A stretch of DNA of 64,000 nt, taken from contig JAQGPC010000177.1 of assembly GCA_028293285.1 (NCBI GenBank), positions 1 through 64,000 of the forward strand. Reading direction: 5' to 3'. This document shows positions 9,009 through 18,103 of the stretch, piece after piece (position 1 is the stretch's first letter; the number at the start of each line of letters is the position of its first letter). The position numbers were made by a program, and so were the translations under genes. The notes beneath the pieces are model-generated. The model saw nothing but the letters and a program-made list of their open reading frames with translations. It made no database searches and was not told the origin of the DNA. This DNA comes from Pedosphaera sp. (GTDB lineage: Bacteria; Verrucomicrobiota; Verrucomicrobiia; Limisphaerales; Pedosphaeraceae).

Positions 9009-9384
9009 GATGAAGACGTTGAAACCGTTGATCGTGTTGCTCTTGGTATTTGTGGCTGGCATGGCGGTGGGAACCATTGGGACACGGCTGGTGACGCGCC
9101 GCATCATACGTGAGGCGTTGGTTCATCCGGAAAAAGTGCGGGAGAAAATTCAGAGGGACTTGGTGAGACGATTGAAGCTCAACGCGGAGCAGCGGAAGAA
9201 GGTGGATGCGATCATGTTGCAAACACAGGACAAGCTGAAAGACCTGCGACAAAAAAACCAGCCGGAGTTCTTCCAGATCATGAGTAATGCACAAGCGGAA
9301 ATCTCTGCCACGCTGACGCCGGAACAGCGCGAACTTTTTCAGCAATATCGGCAGGAAAATCGGCGCTTTTTGCAGCCGCGCTAA
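8998..9384 (+). CDS. Spy/CpxP-like protein with N-terminal membrane anchor
   Basis: 128 residues from ATG 8998 (overlapping the anti-sigma stop) or 124 from ATG 9010; neither has a clear ribosome site. A hydrophobic N-terminal segment (LIVLLLVFVAGMAVG) is followed by a charged helical domain with LKLNAEQRKKV and a perfect LTPEQRELF, the LTxxQ motif pair of the Spy/CpxP family. Last gene of the sigma operon. Two LTxxQ proteins bracketing an ECF sigma/anti-sigma pair recalls CnrYXH-type systems, in which a CnrX-like sensor works with the anti-sigma; that parallel is an inference. Confidence 0.8.
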   Translation: MRIEMKTLKPLIVLLLVFVAGMAVGTIGTRLVTRRIIREALVHPEKVREKIQRDLVRRLKLNAEQRKKVDAIMLQTQDKLKDLRQKNQPEFFQIMSNAQAEISATLTPEQRELFQQYRQENRRFLQPR

Positions 9385-9515
9385 TATAAGTTCAAACCGG
9401 CAAGGTGGAGTGGTTTTTATCGTAATTGTTTGGCCTTCAATTACTTGCTTCAACCGCGGGATGCAAAAAGGTGGCAAGCTGTTTAGGAGAAAATAAATTG
9501 AACAATAAGCGTAGT

Positions 9516-9525
9516 TGACTAGTCA
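9516..9525. promoter_or_regulatory. palindromic operator-like site, copy 1
   Basis: TGACTAGTCA, a perfect palindrome preceded by T and followed by GTATA, so the wider match with copy 2 is TTGACYRGTCAGTA. Such short palindromes are typical of TetR-family repressor sites, but no TetR gene is present in the window. Confidence 0.5.
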
Positions 9526-9623
9526 GTATATCGATGCCGAGATGGCAGGAGATAAAGAATTGAAGGGATTCTAAAAAAGTTCATTTACATTGGTTGAAAG
9601 CTGGAATAAATGATTAAAAATAG

Positions 9624-9651
9624 TTGACCGGTCAGTAAACTATGCTATCTT
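9624..9651 (+). promoter_or_regulatory. operator-like palindrome copy 2 overlapping a candidate promoter
   Basis: TGACCGGTCA (9625-9634) is a perfect palindrome. TTGACC at 9624-9629 and TATCTT at 9646-9651, 16 bases apart, form a reasonable sigma-70-type promoter. A protein bound to the palindrome would cover the -35 box. Confidence 0.45.
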
Positions 9652-9790
9652 CTTTTAACGAAAGTAATGAAATGTTGGCTTGGGAATTGAGAGTTATATG
9701 AGTGTGACCAATCTAATCTTAAGAGAGTGTCGTGAAACAGGGATGGTCAGAATTCCAACCAATAGGGTAACGCGGTCGTGGATTGATAAT

Positions 9791-9800
9791 TGACCGGTCA
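9791..9800. promoter_or_regulatory. palindromic operator-like site, copy 3
   Basis: TGACCGGTCA again, perfectly palindromic, 22 bases upstream of the start codon of the small unknown gene. Its closeness to the ribosome site suggests a role as a roadblock or autoregulatory operator. Confidence 0.45.
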
Positions 9801-9822
9801 TTTTCGATACGAAAGGCAACCT

Positions 9823-10125
9823 ATGAAAAAAGCAACTAAACCGAATTCATTGGGACGGGTGTTTGAATGTGGTGGTTCATTGGACAAGTCACTTGGGGCG
9901 TGTCGCAAACTGGCCGCGAAATTTTTCCAGATGAAAGGTCGCTTCATTGAGCGGCTTCGCGAAGAAGTTAAGGGGCATGTTCCGGATGCATACTTTCGCA
10001 AGGCGATTCTGGAAGCAGAGGCTTTGGCGTCGTCAACGGGTTATCCATGGTTGCTCCTGCCGGTGCTGGCTGAGGAAAAGGTTGGCAACGCCCAACAGTG
10101 GGTGAGGCGGCAGCGCAACATATAA
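9823..10125 (+). CDS. small protein of unknown function
   Basis: 100 residues from ATG 9823, which has an AAAGG ribosome site 6-7 bases upstream; an upstream in-frame TTG at 9790 would sit in the operator palindrome and is unlikely. The protein is basic, without membrane segments or signal peptide, and ends WVRRQRNI. I do not recognise a family. The middle (KLAAKFFQMKGRFIERLREEV) is probably helical. It lies 86 bases before the primary-type sigma gene and downstream of three TGACYRGTCA palindromes, so it is probably under their control. Confidence 0.65.
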   Translation: MKKATKPNSLGRVFECGGSLDKSLGACRKLAAKFFQMKGRFIERLREEVKGHVPDAYFRKAILEAEALASSTGYPWLLLPVLAEEKVGNAQQWVRRQRNI

Positions 10126-10141
10126 AGCAGCTAATAGATTG

Positions 10142-10165
10142 GGCCGGTGTTTTATAACACAGGCC
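10142..10165. other. imperfect hairpin between small gene and sigma gene
   Basis: GGCC (10142-10145) pairs with GGCC (10162-10165), and GTGTT pairs with AACAC inside, with a TTAT loop and one mismatch. No T-run follows, so it is a weak terminator at best or an mRNA structure upstream of the sigma gene. Confidence 0.3.
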
Positions 10166-10211
10166 TGTAAAACGAATTTTTGAAATTGGTAGTAAACAGA
10201 TTGAAGGACTT

Positions 10212-11243
10212 ATGAAGAAAACATCATTATCTCAACTGGGAAACAGGGCGAGTAGCAAGATTTCCGCGAAGAAAGTCGCGCCTAAATTAGGGCGTCGGCC
10301 AAGGATTGTAGATTTAGAGGAACCGGCACCGGAGCCAGCGGCTGAATCGCAGACTCAAGTGCCGCGCGATCATCAGGAACCGCCCGTAGAAACGCAACGG
10401 GATCGGCAACCTTATGACGGCAATACGGCTTTTAATCTTTATCTTCGGGAAGTGGGCCAAACGAAGTTGTTGACCCCGAAGGAAGAGAACGAACTGGCCG
10501 CGAAAATTAAAAAGGGCGACAAGAAAGCCCGCGAACAGATGATCAAAGCCAACTTGCGTCTGGTCGTGAAGATCGCGCGCGAGTATGAGGATTATGGGAT
10601 GCCGTTGCTGGACTTGATCAACGAGGGGAACATGGGCTTGATGAAGGCAGTGGAACGGTTTGATCCCGCGAAGGGCGCCAAGCTGTCCACTTACAGTGCC
10701 TGGTGGATCAAGCAATCGATCAAGCGCGCCTTAGCGAACCAGTCCAAGACCATTCGTCTGCCGGTACATGTCGTGGACAAGTTGTTCCATATGCGGCAGG
10801 CGTCGGTGAAATTGCAGGAAGTATTGGGTCGCGAACCGACGGATGAAGAATTGGGTGATGAACTTGGATTCAGCGCGCAGAAAGTGGCGCAGTTACGCAC
10901 GGCCGCCATTCGTCCCGCGTCGTTGGAAGCTCCCTTGGGAGACGACGAAACCAGCCGGATTGCCGATGTGGTGCGCGATGAAACCGCCGACACGCCTTAC
11001 GAACAACTTGAAGATAAAACCAACACTTCAATGTTGAGGGAATTGGTGGCCACGCTGGACCCTCGTGAAGCGGAAATCCTGCGCTATCGGTTTGGCCTTG
11101 ATGGTGATCCGGAACGCACGTTGGAAGAAGTGGGACAGAAATTCGGTGTGACTCGCGAACGCATTCGCCAGATCCAGAACGTGGCGCTGAGTAAACTTCG
11201 CAAGCAGATCGAAAAGCTGGAAACAGTGAAAATAGCTGCCTAA
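10212..11243 (+). CDS. RNA polymerase sigma factor, RpoD/RpoS-like (group 1/2)
   Basis: 343 residues. After a basic, Pro-rich N-terminal tail of about 65 residues come region 1.2 (NLYLREVGQTKLLTPKEENE), region 2 with the core-binding and -10 recognition helix (GNMGLMKAVERFDPAKG... STYSAWWIKQSIKRAL), region 3, and region 4 with its -35 helix-turn-helix (TLEEVGQKFGVTRERIRQIQ). It lacks the long region 1.1 and non-conserved insert of E. coli RpoD, so it may be an alternative group 2 sigma or the compact primary sigma common in this phylum. The start at 10212 follows a GAAGGACTT ribosome site. Confidence 0.93.
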   Translation: MKKTSLSQLGNRASSKISAKKVAPKLGRRPRIVDLEEPAPEPAAESQTQVPRDHQEPPVETQRDRQPYDGNTAFNLYLREVGQTKLLTPKEENELAAKIKKGDKKAREQMIKANLRLVVKIAREYEDYGMPLLDLINEGNMGLMKAVERFDPAKGAKLSTYSAWWIKQSIKRALANQSKTIRLPVHVVDKLFHMRQASVKLQEVLGREPTDEELGDELGFSAQKVAQLRTAAIRPASLEAPLGDDETSRIADVVRDETADTPYEQLEDKTNTSMLRELVATLDPREAEILRYRFGLDGDPERTLEEVGQKFGVTRERIRQIQNVALSKLRKQIEKLETVKIAA

Positions 11244-11289
11244 CAACGCGGCGCGCGGTCAAGACTTGACGGCGCTTGCTTTGAGTAAG

Positions 11290-11362
11290 AGGGTGCTTGG
11301 GAACACTGAGTGGAACGGCCCGCTGAGGACAGCGAGCCCTACCTTACAGTGCCAAGCACCCT
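11290..11362. repeat. long hairpin element after the sigma gene
   Basis: AGGGTGCTTGG (11290-11300) is perfectly complementary to 11352-11362. CACTG (11304-11308) and CAGTG (11347-11351) extend the stem with a 3-base bulge. The loop region carries a copy of the GGAACGGCCCGCTGAGGACAG repeat family seen again at 12246 and 13345. It could end sigma transcription, but no strong T-run follows. Confidence 0.6.
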
Positions 11363-11420
11363 ATTCTTTGATGGGGTTGATAAACAGGATTTTGGGTAAT
11401 TGATTTAAACGGGAAGGGTT

Positions 11421-12215
11421 ATGGATTTAAAATTACAGGGTAAACGGGCGTTGGTCAGTGGTTCGACCATGGGGATTGGGTTTGCGATTGCGGAATCACT
11501 GGCGAGGGAAGGCACTTCAGTGATCATCTCCGGTCGAGGCAGGGAACGGGTTGATGCGGCGGTGAAGAAACTTCGCGATGCCGGCGCAAAAGGAGAAATC
11601 ACAGGCGTGGCGGCGGATTTGGGAACGCGAGCCGGGGTGGATTCGTTGACCAGGCAGATTCCTGCCGTGGACATCCTGGTCAATAATCTTGGCATCTATG
11701 AGCCGAAACCTTTCGAGCAAATCACCGACGAGGACTGGCTTAAATTTTATGAAGTGAACGTGCTGAGCGGAATCCGTCTCAGCCGTTTTTATTTACCCGG
11801 AATGAAGCAGCGCAATTGGGGGCGGATTGTTTTCATTTCAAGCGAGTCCGCCGTGAACATTCCCATGGAAATGATGCATTACGGGATGACCAAGACGGCG
11901 CAACTGGCGATTGCGCGCGGGTTGGCGGAAACGACGGCAGGGACGGGTGTGACCGTTAACTCGGTGCTGCCGGGGCCGACGCGCTCCGAAGGAGTAGAAC
12001 AATTTGTGCAGGCGATGGCATCGGCGGCAAAGACCGATGTGGCAGGCGTCGAAAAGGAATTTTTCAAGACGGTCCGGCCCAGTTCGCTGATCAAGCGTTT
12101 TGCCACACCCGAGGAGGTGGCGGCCATGGTTACTTTCGTTTGCAGTCCGCTTTCTTCTGCCACCAATGGCGCGGCGTTGCGAGTGGACGGAGGAGTCGTG
12201 AGGTCCATCATTTAA
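11421..12215 (+). CDS. SDR-family oxidoreductase
   Basis: 264 residues, a classical short-chain dehydrogenase. The cofactor loop is VSGSTMGIG (residues 12-20), NNLG follows at 88-91, and the catalytic set is Ser at 140-143, Y154 and K158 (HYGMTK). The C-terminus ends with the usual [10 protein letters not shown]. The best-known relatives reduce 3-oxoacyl-ACP or sugar and steroid ketones; the substrate here is not predictable. It is followed by two aldo/keto reductases, a quinone reductase and an exporter on the same strand, suggesting a group of reductases for carbonyl or quinone compounds. Confidence 0.92.
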   Translation: MDLKLQGKRALVSGSTMGIGFAIAESLAREGTSVIISGRGRERVDAAVKKLRDAGAKGEITGVAADLGTRAGVDSLTRQIPAVDILVNNLGIYEPKPFEQITDEDWLKFYEVNVLSGIRLSRFYLPGMKQRNWGRIVFISSESAVNIPMEMMHYGMTKTAQLAIARGLAETTAGTGVTVNSVLPGPTRSEGVEQFVQAMASAAKTDVAGVEKEFFKTVRPSSLIKRFATPEEVAAMVTFVCSPLSSATNGAALRVDGGVVRSII

Positions 12216-12245
12216 ATTCGTTAATTATCTTACTATTAAAAACGC

Positions 12246-12270
12246 AGCGCGGTGGGAACGCCACGCCCTA
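12246..12270 (+). repeat. short hairpin repeat (GCGCGGTGGGAACGCCACGCCC type)
   Basis: Contains the inverted pair GTGG/CCAC. It belongs to the same family as the units at 11310 and 13345-13413, sharing the GCG-GTG-RGGAC-CAC-GCCC layout. Confidence 0.55.
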
Positions 12271-12312
12271 AAATGGTGTGGACGAGATACCGCGCCTTAC
12301 CCAAGGAATATT

Positions 12313-13302
<990 letters not shown>

Positions 13303-13344
13303 GAATGGAGAGTTGGGTCTGCAAATGCGAAATAAATTGCGTTG

Positions 13345-13413
13345 GTAGGGGTCGCTGCCCTCAGCGAGCCGTTCCAAGATAGGAAACGGCGCGGTGAGGA
13401 CACCACGCCCCAC
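13345..13413. repeat. inverted pair of hairpin-repeat units
   Basis: Two related units of about 32 bases face each other across a 7-base spacer: the left one (13345-13376) is close to the reverse complement of the right one (13382-13413, with GGCGCGGTGAGGACACCACG). The right unit matches the one inside 11290-11362 in the same orientation. The whole can fold into a long stem with secondary stems in each arm. Confidence 0.6.
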
Positions 13414-13480
13414 CTCGAAAAAATAAAATGGCGCAGTGAAGAAGTGTAATTTTTCGAAAGCGGTATTTGCTAATTAAATC

Positions 13481-14443
13481 ATGAAGGCAATTCGAGTTCA
13501 TCAATTTGGCGGTCCTGAAGTCATGAAGTTGGAAGAGGTGCCCACGCCACAAGTTGGGCCGGGACAAGTTTTGGTGCGAATTCATGCGGCGGGAATTAAT
13601 CCGGTGGATACTTATATCCGAGCTGGAGCGTACGCTACGAAGCCGATATTGCCTTACACTCCCGGCAAGGATGGGGCGGGTGTGGTGGAGGCAGTTGGTT
13701 CCGGCGTGCAGAACGTGAAAGTGGGTGAACGGGTTTATGTGGGAGATTGCATCACTGGAACGTACGCGGAGTATGCGCTCTGCGAGGCGGCGCAGGTGCA
13801 TCGGTTGCCGGAGAAGATCAGTTTTGCGCAAGGAGCTGCGGTCTATGTGCCGTATGCCACGGCGTATCGGGCATTGTTTCAGCGAGCCAAAGGAGTTGCC
13901 GGGGAAACTATTTTGATCCATGGCGCGACGGGCGGAGTAGGCATTGCGGCGACGCAATGGGCGCGGGCGGCGGGTTTCATCATTATCGGCACAGGTGGAA
14001 CTGGTGAAGGACGGAAGCTGGTAAAAGAACAGGGAGCGCATCATGTGCTGGATCATCGCGCGCCGGATTATTTAAAGCAGATCATGGAACTTACAGGCGG
14101 GCGCGGGGTGGACATCATTCTTGAAATGGCGGCACATACCAATTTGGGGAAGGACCTGACCGTGCTGGCAAAAGACGGGCGCGTGGCGGTGATTGGGAGT
14201 CGCGGGCCGGTGGAAGTTAATCCGCGTGATGCAATGGGCCGCGATGCTGCCATTTTAGGGATGCAGCTTAACAATGCTTCGCCCAAGGATATGGCGGGCA
14301 TTTATGCGGCGATTGAGGCTGGCTTGGAAAACGGGACTTTGCGGCCAATCGTTGGCAAGGAGTTGCCTCTGGCCGAAGCGGTGGAAGGACACAAAAAAGT
14401 GATGGAACCAGGCGCTTACGGTAAAATTGTTTTAATGCCTTGA
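13481..14443 (+). CDS. NADPH:quinone reductase-like zinc-independent MDR protein
   Basis: 320 residues of the medium-chain dehydrogenase/reductase superfamily. The N-terminal GroES-like part (KAIRVHQFGGPEVMKLEEV) is that of quinone oxidoreductases, and the NADPH loop is GATGGVGIAATQWARAAG. The catalytic and structural zinc cysteines of alcohol dehydrogenases are absent, as expected for QOR/zeta-crystallin proteins. It should catalyse NADPH-dependent reduction of quinones or enones. It sits 28 bases before an aldo/keto reductase and is probably co-transcribed with it. Confidence 0.92.
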   Translation: MKAIRVHQFGGPEVMKLEEVPTPQVGPGQVLVRIHAAGINPVDTYIRAGAYATKPILPYTPGKDGAGVVEAVGSGVQNVKVGERVYVGDCITGTYAEYALCEAAQVHRLPEKISFAQGAAVYVPYATAYRALFQRAKGVAGETILIHGATGGVGIAATQWARAAGFIIIGTGGTGEGRKLVKEQGAHHVLDHRAPDYLKQIMELTGGRGVDIILEMAAHTNLGKDLTVLAKDGRVAVIGSRGPVEVNPRDAMGRDAAILGMQLNNASPKDMAGIYAAIEAGLENGTLRPIVGKELPLAEAVEGHKKVMEPGAYGKIVLMP

Positions 14444-14471
14444 ACCAGAATTTGAGCAAGAGGAGAAACAG

Positions 14472-15515
14472 ATGAAATATAAATTACTTGGCAGAAGCGG
14501 TCTGCGCGTTTCTGAAATTTGTCTGGGAACAATGACATTTGGCGAAAGCTGGGGGTGGGGCTCGTCGAAAGATGAGAGCCGCGCCATTTTTGACCTATAC
14601 GTTCAATCAGGAGGAAATTTTATAGACACCGCCAACGGTTACACCAATGGCGAAAGTGAAAAAATGGTGGGTGAATTCGTTGCTCCGCAGCGGGAGCGAT
14701 TCGTGGTGGCCACCAAATACTCATTTAACAGCCGTCCTGGTGATCCGAATGCCGGCGGAAACCATCGCAAAAACATGGTGCAAGCGTTGGAGGCGAGTCT
14801 CAAACGGCTCGGCACGGACTACGTTGATTTATATTGGTTGCATGCGTGGGATTCGCTGACGCCAGTCGAGGAAGTGATGCGGGCCCTGGATGATTTGGTG
14901 CGGGCGGGAAAGATTCTGTATGTTGGCAATTCAGACACACCCGCCTGGATTGTTTCGCAGGCGAATACCCTGGCTGCGCTCCGAGGCTGGACGCCTTATG
15001 TGGGATTGCAGATTGAATACAGTCTGATCGAAAGAACACCGGAGCGTGATCTGCTGCCGATGGCCAAGGCGTTGGACATTGGAGTGACAGCGTGGTCGCC
15101 GCTGGCCAGCGGTTTGCTCTCTGGAAAATATACCAAGGAGACAAGTGCGGGCGGCAAGGTGGAAGAAAAACGTTTGGACAAAGCTAATTTCACCAAGCTC
15201 GATGAACGCAATCTTTCCATTGCCAAAGCGGTGCAAAAAATTGCCGATGAGATTGGACGGTCACCCGCGCAGGTTGCCATCAATTGGGTGCGGCAGCGGA
15301 ACAACATCATTCCCATCATCGGTGCCAGGAAATTATCGCAGGCGAAGGACAATCTCGCGTGTTTGGATTTTACATTGCCGGATGATGTGATGCGAAAGTT
15401 GGATGAAGTCAGTAAAATAGAATTGGGCTTTCCTCACGATTTTCTGCTACGCCCATCAGTAAGTGATTTTCTTCATGGTGGCACATTGACCTCGACGCAT
15501 AATCACCGGGCCTGA
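14472..15515 (+). CDS. aldo/keto reductase
   Basis: 347 residues. The AKR tetrad is D52 and Y57 (IDTANGYTNGES), K82 (VATKYSF) and H124 (YWLHAWD). The C-terminal cofactor loop reads IIGARKLSQAKDNL, the pattern of the YajO/Tas-like group. An AAGAGGAGAAACAG ribosome site precedes the ATG. Downstream of the quinone reductase in the same transcription unit. The substrate is not predictable. Confidence 0.93.
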   Translation: MKYKLLGRSGLRVSEICLGTMTFGESWGWGSSKDESRAIFDLYVQSGGNFIDTANGYTNGESEKMVGEFVAPQRERFVVATKYSFNSRPGDPNAGGNHRKNMVQALEASLKRLGTDYVDLYWLHAWDSLTPVEEVMRALDDLVRAGKILYVGNSDTPAWIVSQANTLAALRGWTPYVGLQIEYSLIERTPERDLLPMAKALDIGVTAWSPLASGLLSGKYTKETSAGGKVEEKRLDKANFTKLDERNLSIAKAVQKIADEIGRSPAQVAINWVRQRNNIIPIIGARKLSQAKDNLACLDFTLPDDVMRKLDEVSKIELGFPHDFLLRPSVSDFLHGGTLTSTHNHRA

Positions 15516-15608
15516 TTAATTGGTGCTTCCTGTTTCTGCTTAAGATTGTTTCGAAGAAGCTTGCAGGGCATTTTTTCTGACATAAATTGCCAGTCGAGTA
15601 ATGCTGTA

Positions 15609-16877
15609 ATGACCACGAATAAAGATAATCAACCGGGCGGCAAACATTGGACGCCAGTGCGAGAAAAATTGCTGCTGTTAACGCTGGCGACGATTCAGTT
15701 CACGACCATCCTGGATTTCCTGATTATCCTGCCGCTGGGGCCGCAGTACAAGCGCGTTTTCCACATCACCGACAGCCAATTTGGATTCATTGTTTCTTCC
15801 TATGGGATCAGCGCGGGAATTGCGGGTCTGGCGGCGGGATTTTTTCTGGATCGGTTTGATCGGAAGAAGGCGCTTTTGTGGCTCTATTCCGGCTTCACCG
15901 TGGGGACATTGTTTTGCGCCATGTCGCCGACTTATCAACTGTTGGTAGCGTCGCGATTTTTTGCGGGGGCTTTTGGGGGCGTGGCGGGCGCGGTGATTTT
16001 GTCGATTATCGGAGATGTGATTCCGATGGAGCGGCGTGGGGCAGCCATGGGGATGGTGATGTCCGCATTTTCAGTTTCTTCCATCGTGGGTGTGCCGGTG
16101 GGACTGGTCATTGCAACCTGGTATAATTGGCACGTGCCGTTTTATGCCATCGCCGTGCTCAGTGCGATTATTCTGGCGATAGCGGCCTACATTACCCCTT
16201 CGTTGCGCGGCCATATGGAACATGCCGATGAGCAGCATCCGGTTGCCCGAGCGTGGGCGATAATGACGCATCCGAATCATCAAAAGGCTTACCTGTTCAT
16301 GGCGGCGCTGACATTTGCTGGGTTTTGCATTTTTCCTTATATCCCGGCCTACATGGTGGCGAACGTGGGGCTCACTGAAAAACAGTTGCCGTGGATTTAT
16401 TTCTGCGGCGGGGTGTGTACTTTTTTCAGCATGAACTGGGTGGGGCGCTGGTCGGATCGCAGCGGCAAATTAAAGGTGTTTACTTTGACATCGCTATCCA
16501 CGGCGGTGCCGGTTCTGTTACTGACTAATCTTCCACAGGTGCCGCTGGTGGTCGCGATTGCGACGTCAACATTATTAATGATCTGCATGTCGGGCCGGAT
16601 GGTGCCGGCAATGGCGATGATGACGGCGGCGGTGGAGGCGCGGGACCGTGGCGGTTTCATGAGCATCAATTCTGCGGTGCAACAGTTTTCGATGGGGCTG
16701 ACGTCGTTGCTGGGTGGAATGATCCTCGGGCATTCGGCCACCGGCAAGATGACGCATTTCCCGATTAACGGACTGCTCTCTTTAGTTTGTGCTTATGGTT
16801 GCATTTACCTGGCGAAGTTTTTGAAGGCACCGGCGAAAGGAGAGGTAGTTCGTGGGCCGGTGGTGATGGAAGGGTAG
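15609..16877 (+). CDS. MFS transporter
   Basis: 422 residues from ATG 15609; an upstream in-frame extension to 15546 is unlike the family and is not used. About 12 membrane segments are visible, with the motif-A loop GFFLDRFDRKKALLW between helices 2 and 3. It resembles the DHA1-type drug or sugar efflux proteins (AraJ/YdhP group). Being last in the reductase gene group, it may export a product or toxicant handled by those enzymes (inference). Confidence 0.9.
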   Translation: MTTNKDNQPGGKHWTPVREKLLLLTLATIQFTTILDFLIILPLGPQYKRVFHITDSQFGFIVSSYGISAGIAGLAAGFFLDRFDRKKALLWLYSGFTVGTLFCAMSPTYQLLVASRFFAGAFGGVAGAVILSIIGDVIPMERRGAAMGMVMSAFSVSSIVGVPVGLVIATWYNWHVPFYAIAVLSAIILAIAAYITPSLRGHMEHADEQHPVARAWAIMTHPNHQKAYLFMAALTFAGFCIFPYIPAYMVANVGLTEKQLPWIYFCGGVCTFFSMNWVGRWSDRSGKLKVFTLTSLSTAVPVLLLTNLPQVPLVVAIATSTLLMICMSGRMVPAMAMMTAAVEARDRGGFMSINSAVQQFSMGLTSLLGGMILGHSATGKMTHFPINGLLSLVCAYGCIYLAKFLKAPAKGEVVRGPVVMEG

Positions 16878-16914
16878 CGAAAATTTTTGATTTTTGATTG
16901 GGGGGAAATCGAAT

Positions 16915-17181
16915 CTAGGCCTTGGGGTGGCGTTTCTTTTCAACCAGATAGTGGGCGAATGACCACAAACCGGAGAAGCGATAGTTGGGATCGACGTAGT
17001 GCTCGATGACGTAAAAGGCGAAGTAATAAAAGCGGCAAAAGCACCAGATGGCAATGGCCAGCAAGACTCCGATCTTGAGGGTGGGGCATTCAAGAACCAG
17101 CAGAGCCGAGGAGAGCAGCCCGACGATGAGAAATAGAATGCCTTTGAACTTTATCCAACCGGGGTTGGTAAGATCTTTCAT
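16915..17181 (-). CDS. small membrane protein of unknown function
   Basis: 88 residues from ATG 17181, which has an AAAGG site 7 bases upstream (the in-frame TTG at 17187 is less likely). Two membrane segments are visible: FKGILFLIVGLLSSALLVL and a Phe/Tyr-rich one (IGVLLAIAIWCFCRFYYFAF). The C-terminus is basic. It lies 33 bases downstream of the BI-1 family gene and is probably in its operon. No family recognised. Confidence 0.65.
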   Translation of the reverse strand: MKDLTNPGWIKFKGILFLIVGLLSSALLVLECPTLKIGVLLAIAIWCFCRFYYFAFYVIEHYVDPNYRFSGLWSFAHYLVEKKRHPKA

Positions 17182-17214
17182 GAACAACCTTTTGTTGGAA
17201 CGGATTGTCGTGAA

Positions 17215-17868
17215 TCAGTCCCGGCTGCTTAGCATATTTAGAAGCCAGCGGAAGAAGCCGATGAGGTCGAGGAGCAGTTCGAAGGCGGCAACTCCCGGAG
17301 TGTAATCGGCATCGCGGCGTTCGAGGAGATTGCTGGTGTCGTAGAGAATCCAGCCGGCAAAAACAAGGGTGCCAAATGCGGAGATGAGCAGGTTCATGCC
17401 GCGAATGTGGAAAAAGGGAAGGATAAAACAACCACCCAGCAGAATGAAAAACGAAATGCACAAAAAGCCGCGCAGGAACGAGAAACTTTGTTTGGTGATA
17501 TGGACGTAGGCGGAAAGGCCAATGAACCCAACCACCGTCAGCATGGAAGCCAGGGCGAAAACATTCGCATAATACATGTGCGCAAGTTGGCCGAGGAATA
17601 GCCCGGTAATGACAGAAAACAGACCGAGCGTCACCATGGCCGGACGACGCCAACCGAACCAGCCGCAGAGCACCCAGATGATGCCATCGGCTATTCCCAA
17701 TGGGCCAAAGCTGGTGCTGGGGAGCGCATAGTAGGAAACGTAGCCCAAGCTGACGATGGCAAGTAGGCTGACCAGGAGAACAGAGTAGGTGCGACGAATG
17801 AAGGGATCGACACCTTCAAAGACGGGCGTTGGTGTGGGTGCGAATTGGCCTTGTATGGGATAGCTCAT
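17215..17868 (-). CDS. Bax inhibitor-1 (BI-1/YccA) family membrane protein
   Basis: 217 residues from ATG 17868, chosen for its GAAAGGAAA ribosome site; the open frame extends 19 codons further up. Seven hydrophobic segments are visible. The C-terminal part (AGWILYDTSNLLERRDADYT... ELLLDLIGFFRWLLNML) is the hallmark of the BI-1/TMBIM family, whose bacterial members are Ca2+ leak channels or modulators of membrane proteolysis. The conserved Asp in LYDT and the later LLLDLIGFF Asp are present. It is divergent from an HtrA-like protease gene. Confidence 0.85.
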   Translation of the reverse strand: MSYPIQGQFAPTPTPVFEGVDPFIRRTYSVLLVSLLAIVSLGYVSYYALPSTSFGPLGIADGIIWVLCGWFGWRRPAMVTLGLFSVITGLFLGQLAHMYYANVFALASMLTVVGFIGLSAYVHITKQSFSFLRGFLCISFFILLGGCFILPFFHIRGMNLLISAFGTLVFAGWILYDTSNLLERRDADYTPGVAAFELLLDLIGFFRWLLNMLSSRD

Positions 17869-18103
17869 AATTAGGTTTCCTTTCTCGAATGTTGAAAATG
17901 TGCCGAAAACTCCTTTTCGCGGCAAGGGAAGATTTGAGGATGATTACCATTTAACTGCGTCAGGGCGCAATTGCAGGAGACAGCTGAAGCTATTGCAATT
18001 ATGCAACTTAGGCTTCATTTGACGCAATGCAGAATGGCATTACCTTGCAAAAAGCAAAGCCCGGAAAAGCTTCTAAATTTGTATTCCGGGAGAAAGCGTA
18101 AAG

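Larger units (their letters stand above)
9385..9822. other. 438-base intergenic region with repeated palindromes
   Basis: No convincing gene. The stretch is clearly AT-richer than its flanks. It holds three copies of the 10-bp palindrome TGACYRGTCA, listed separately, one of which overlaps a plausible promoter. No hairpin terminator for the sigma operon was recognised. Confidence 0.6.
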
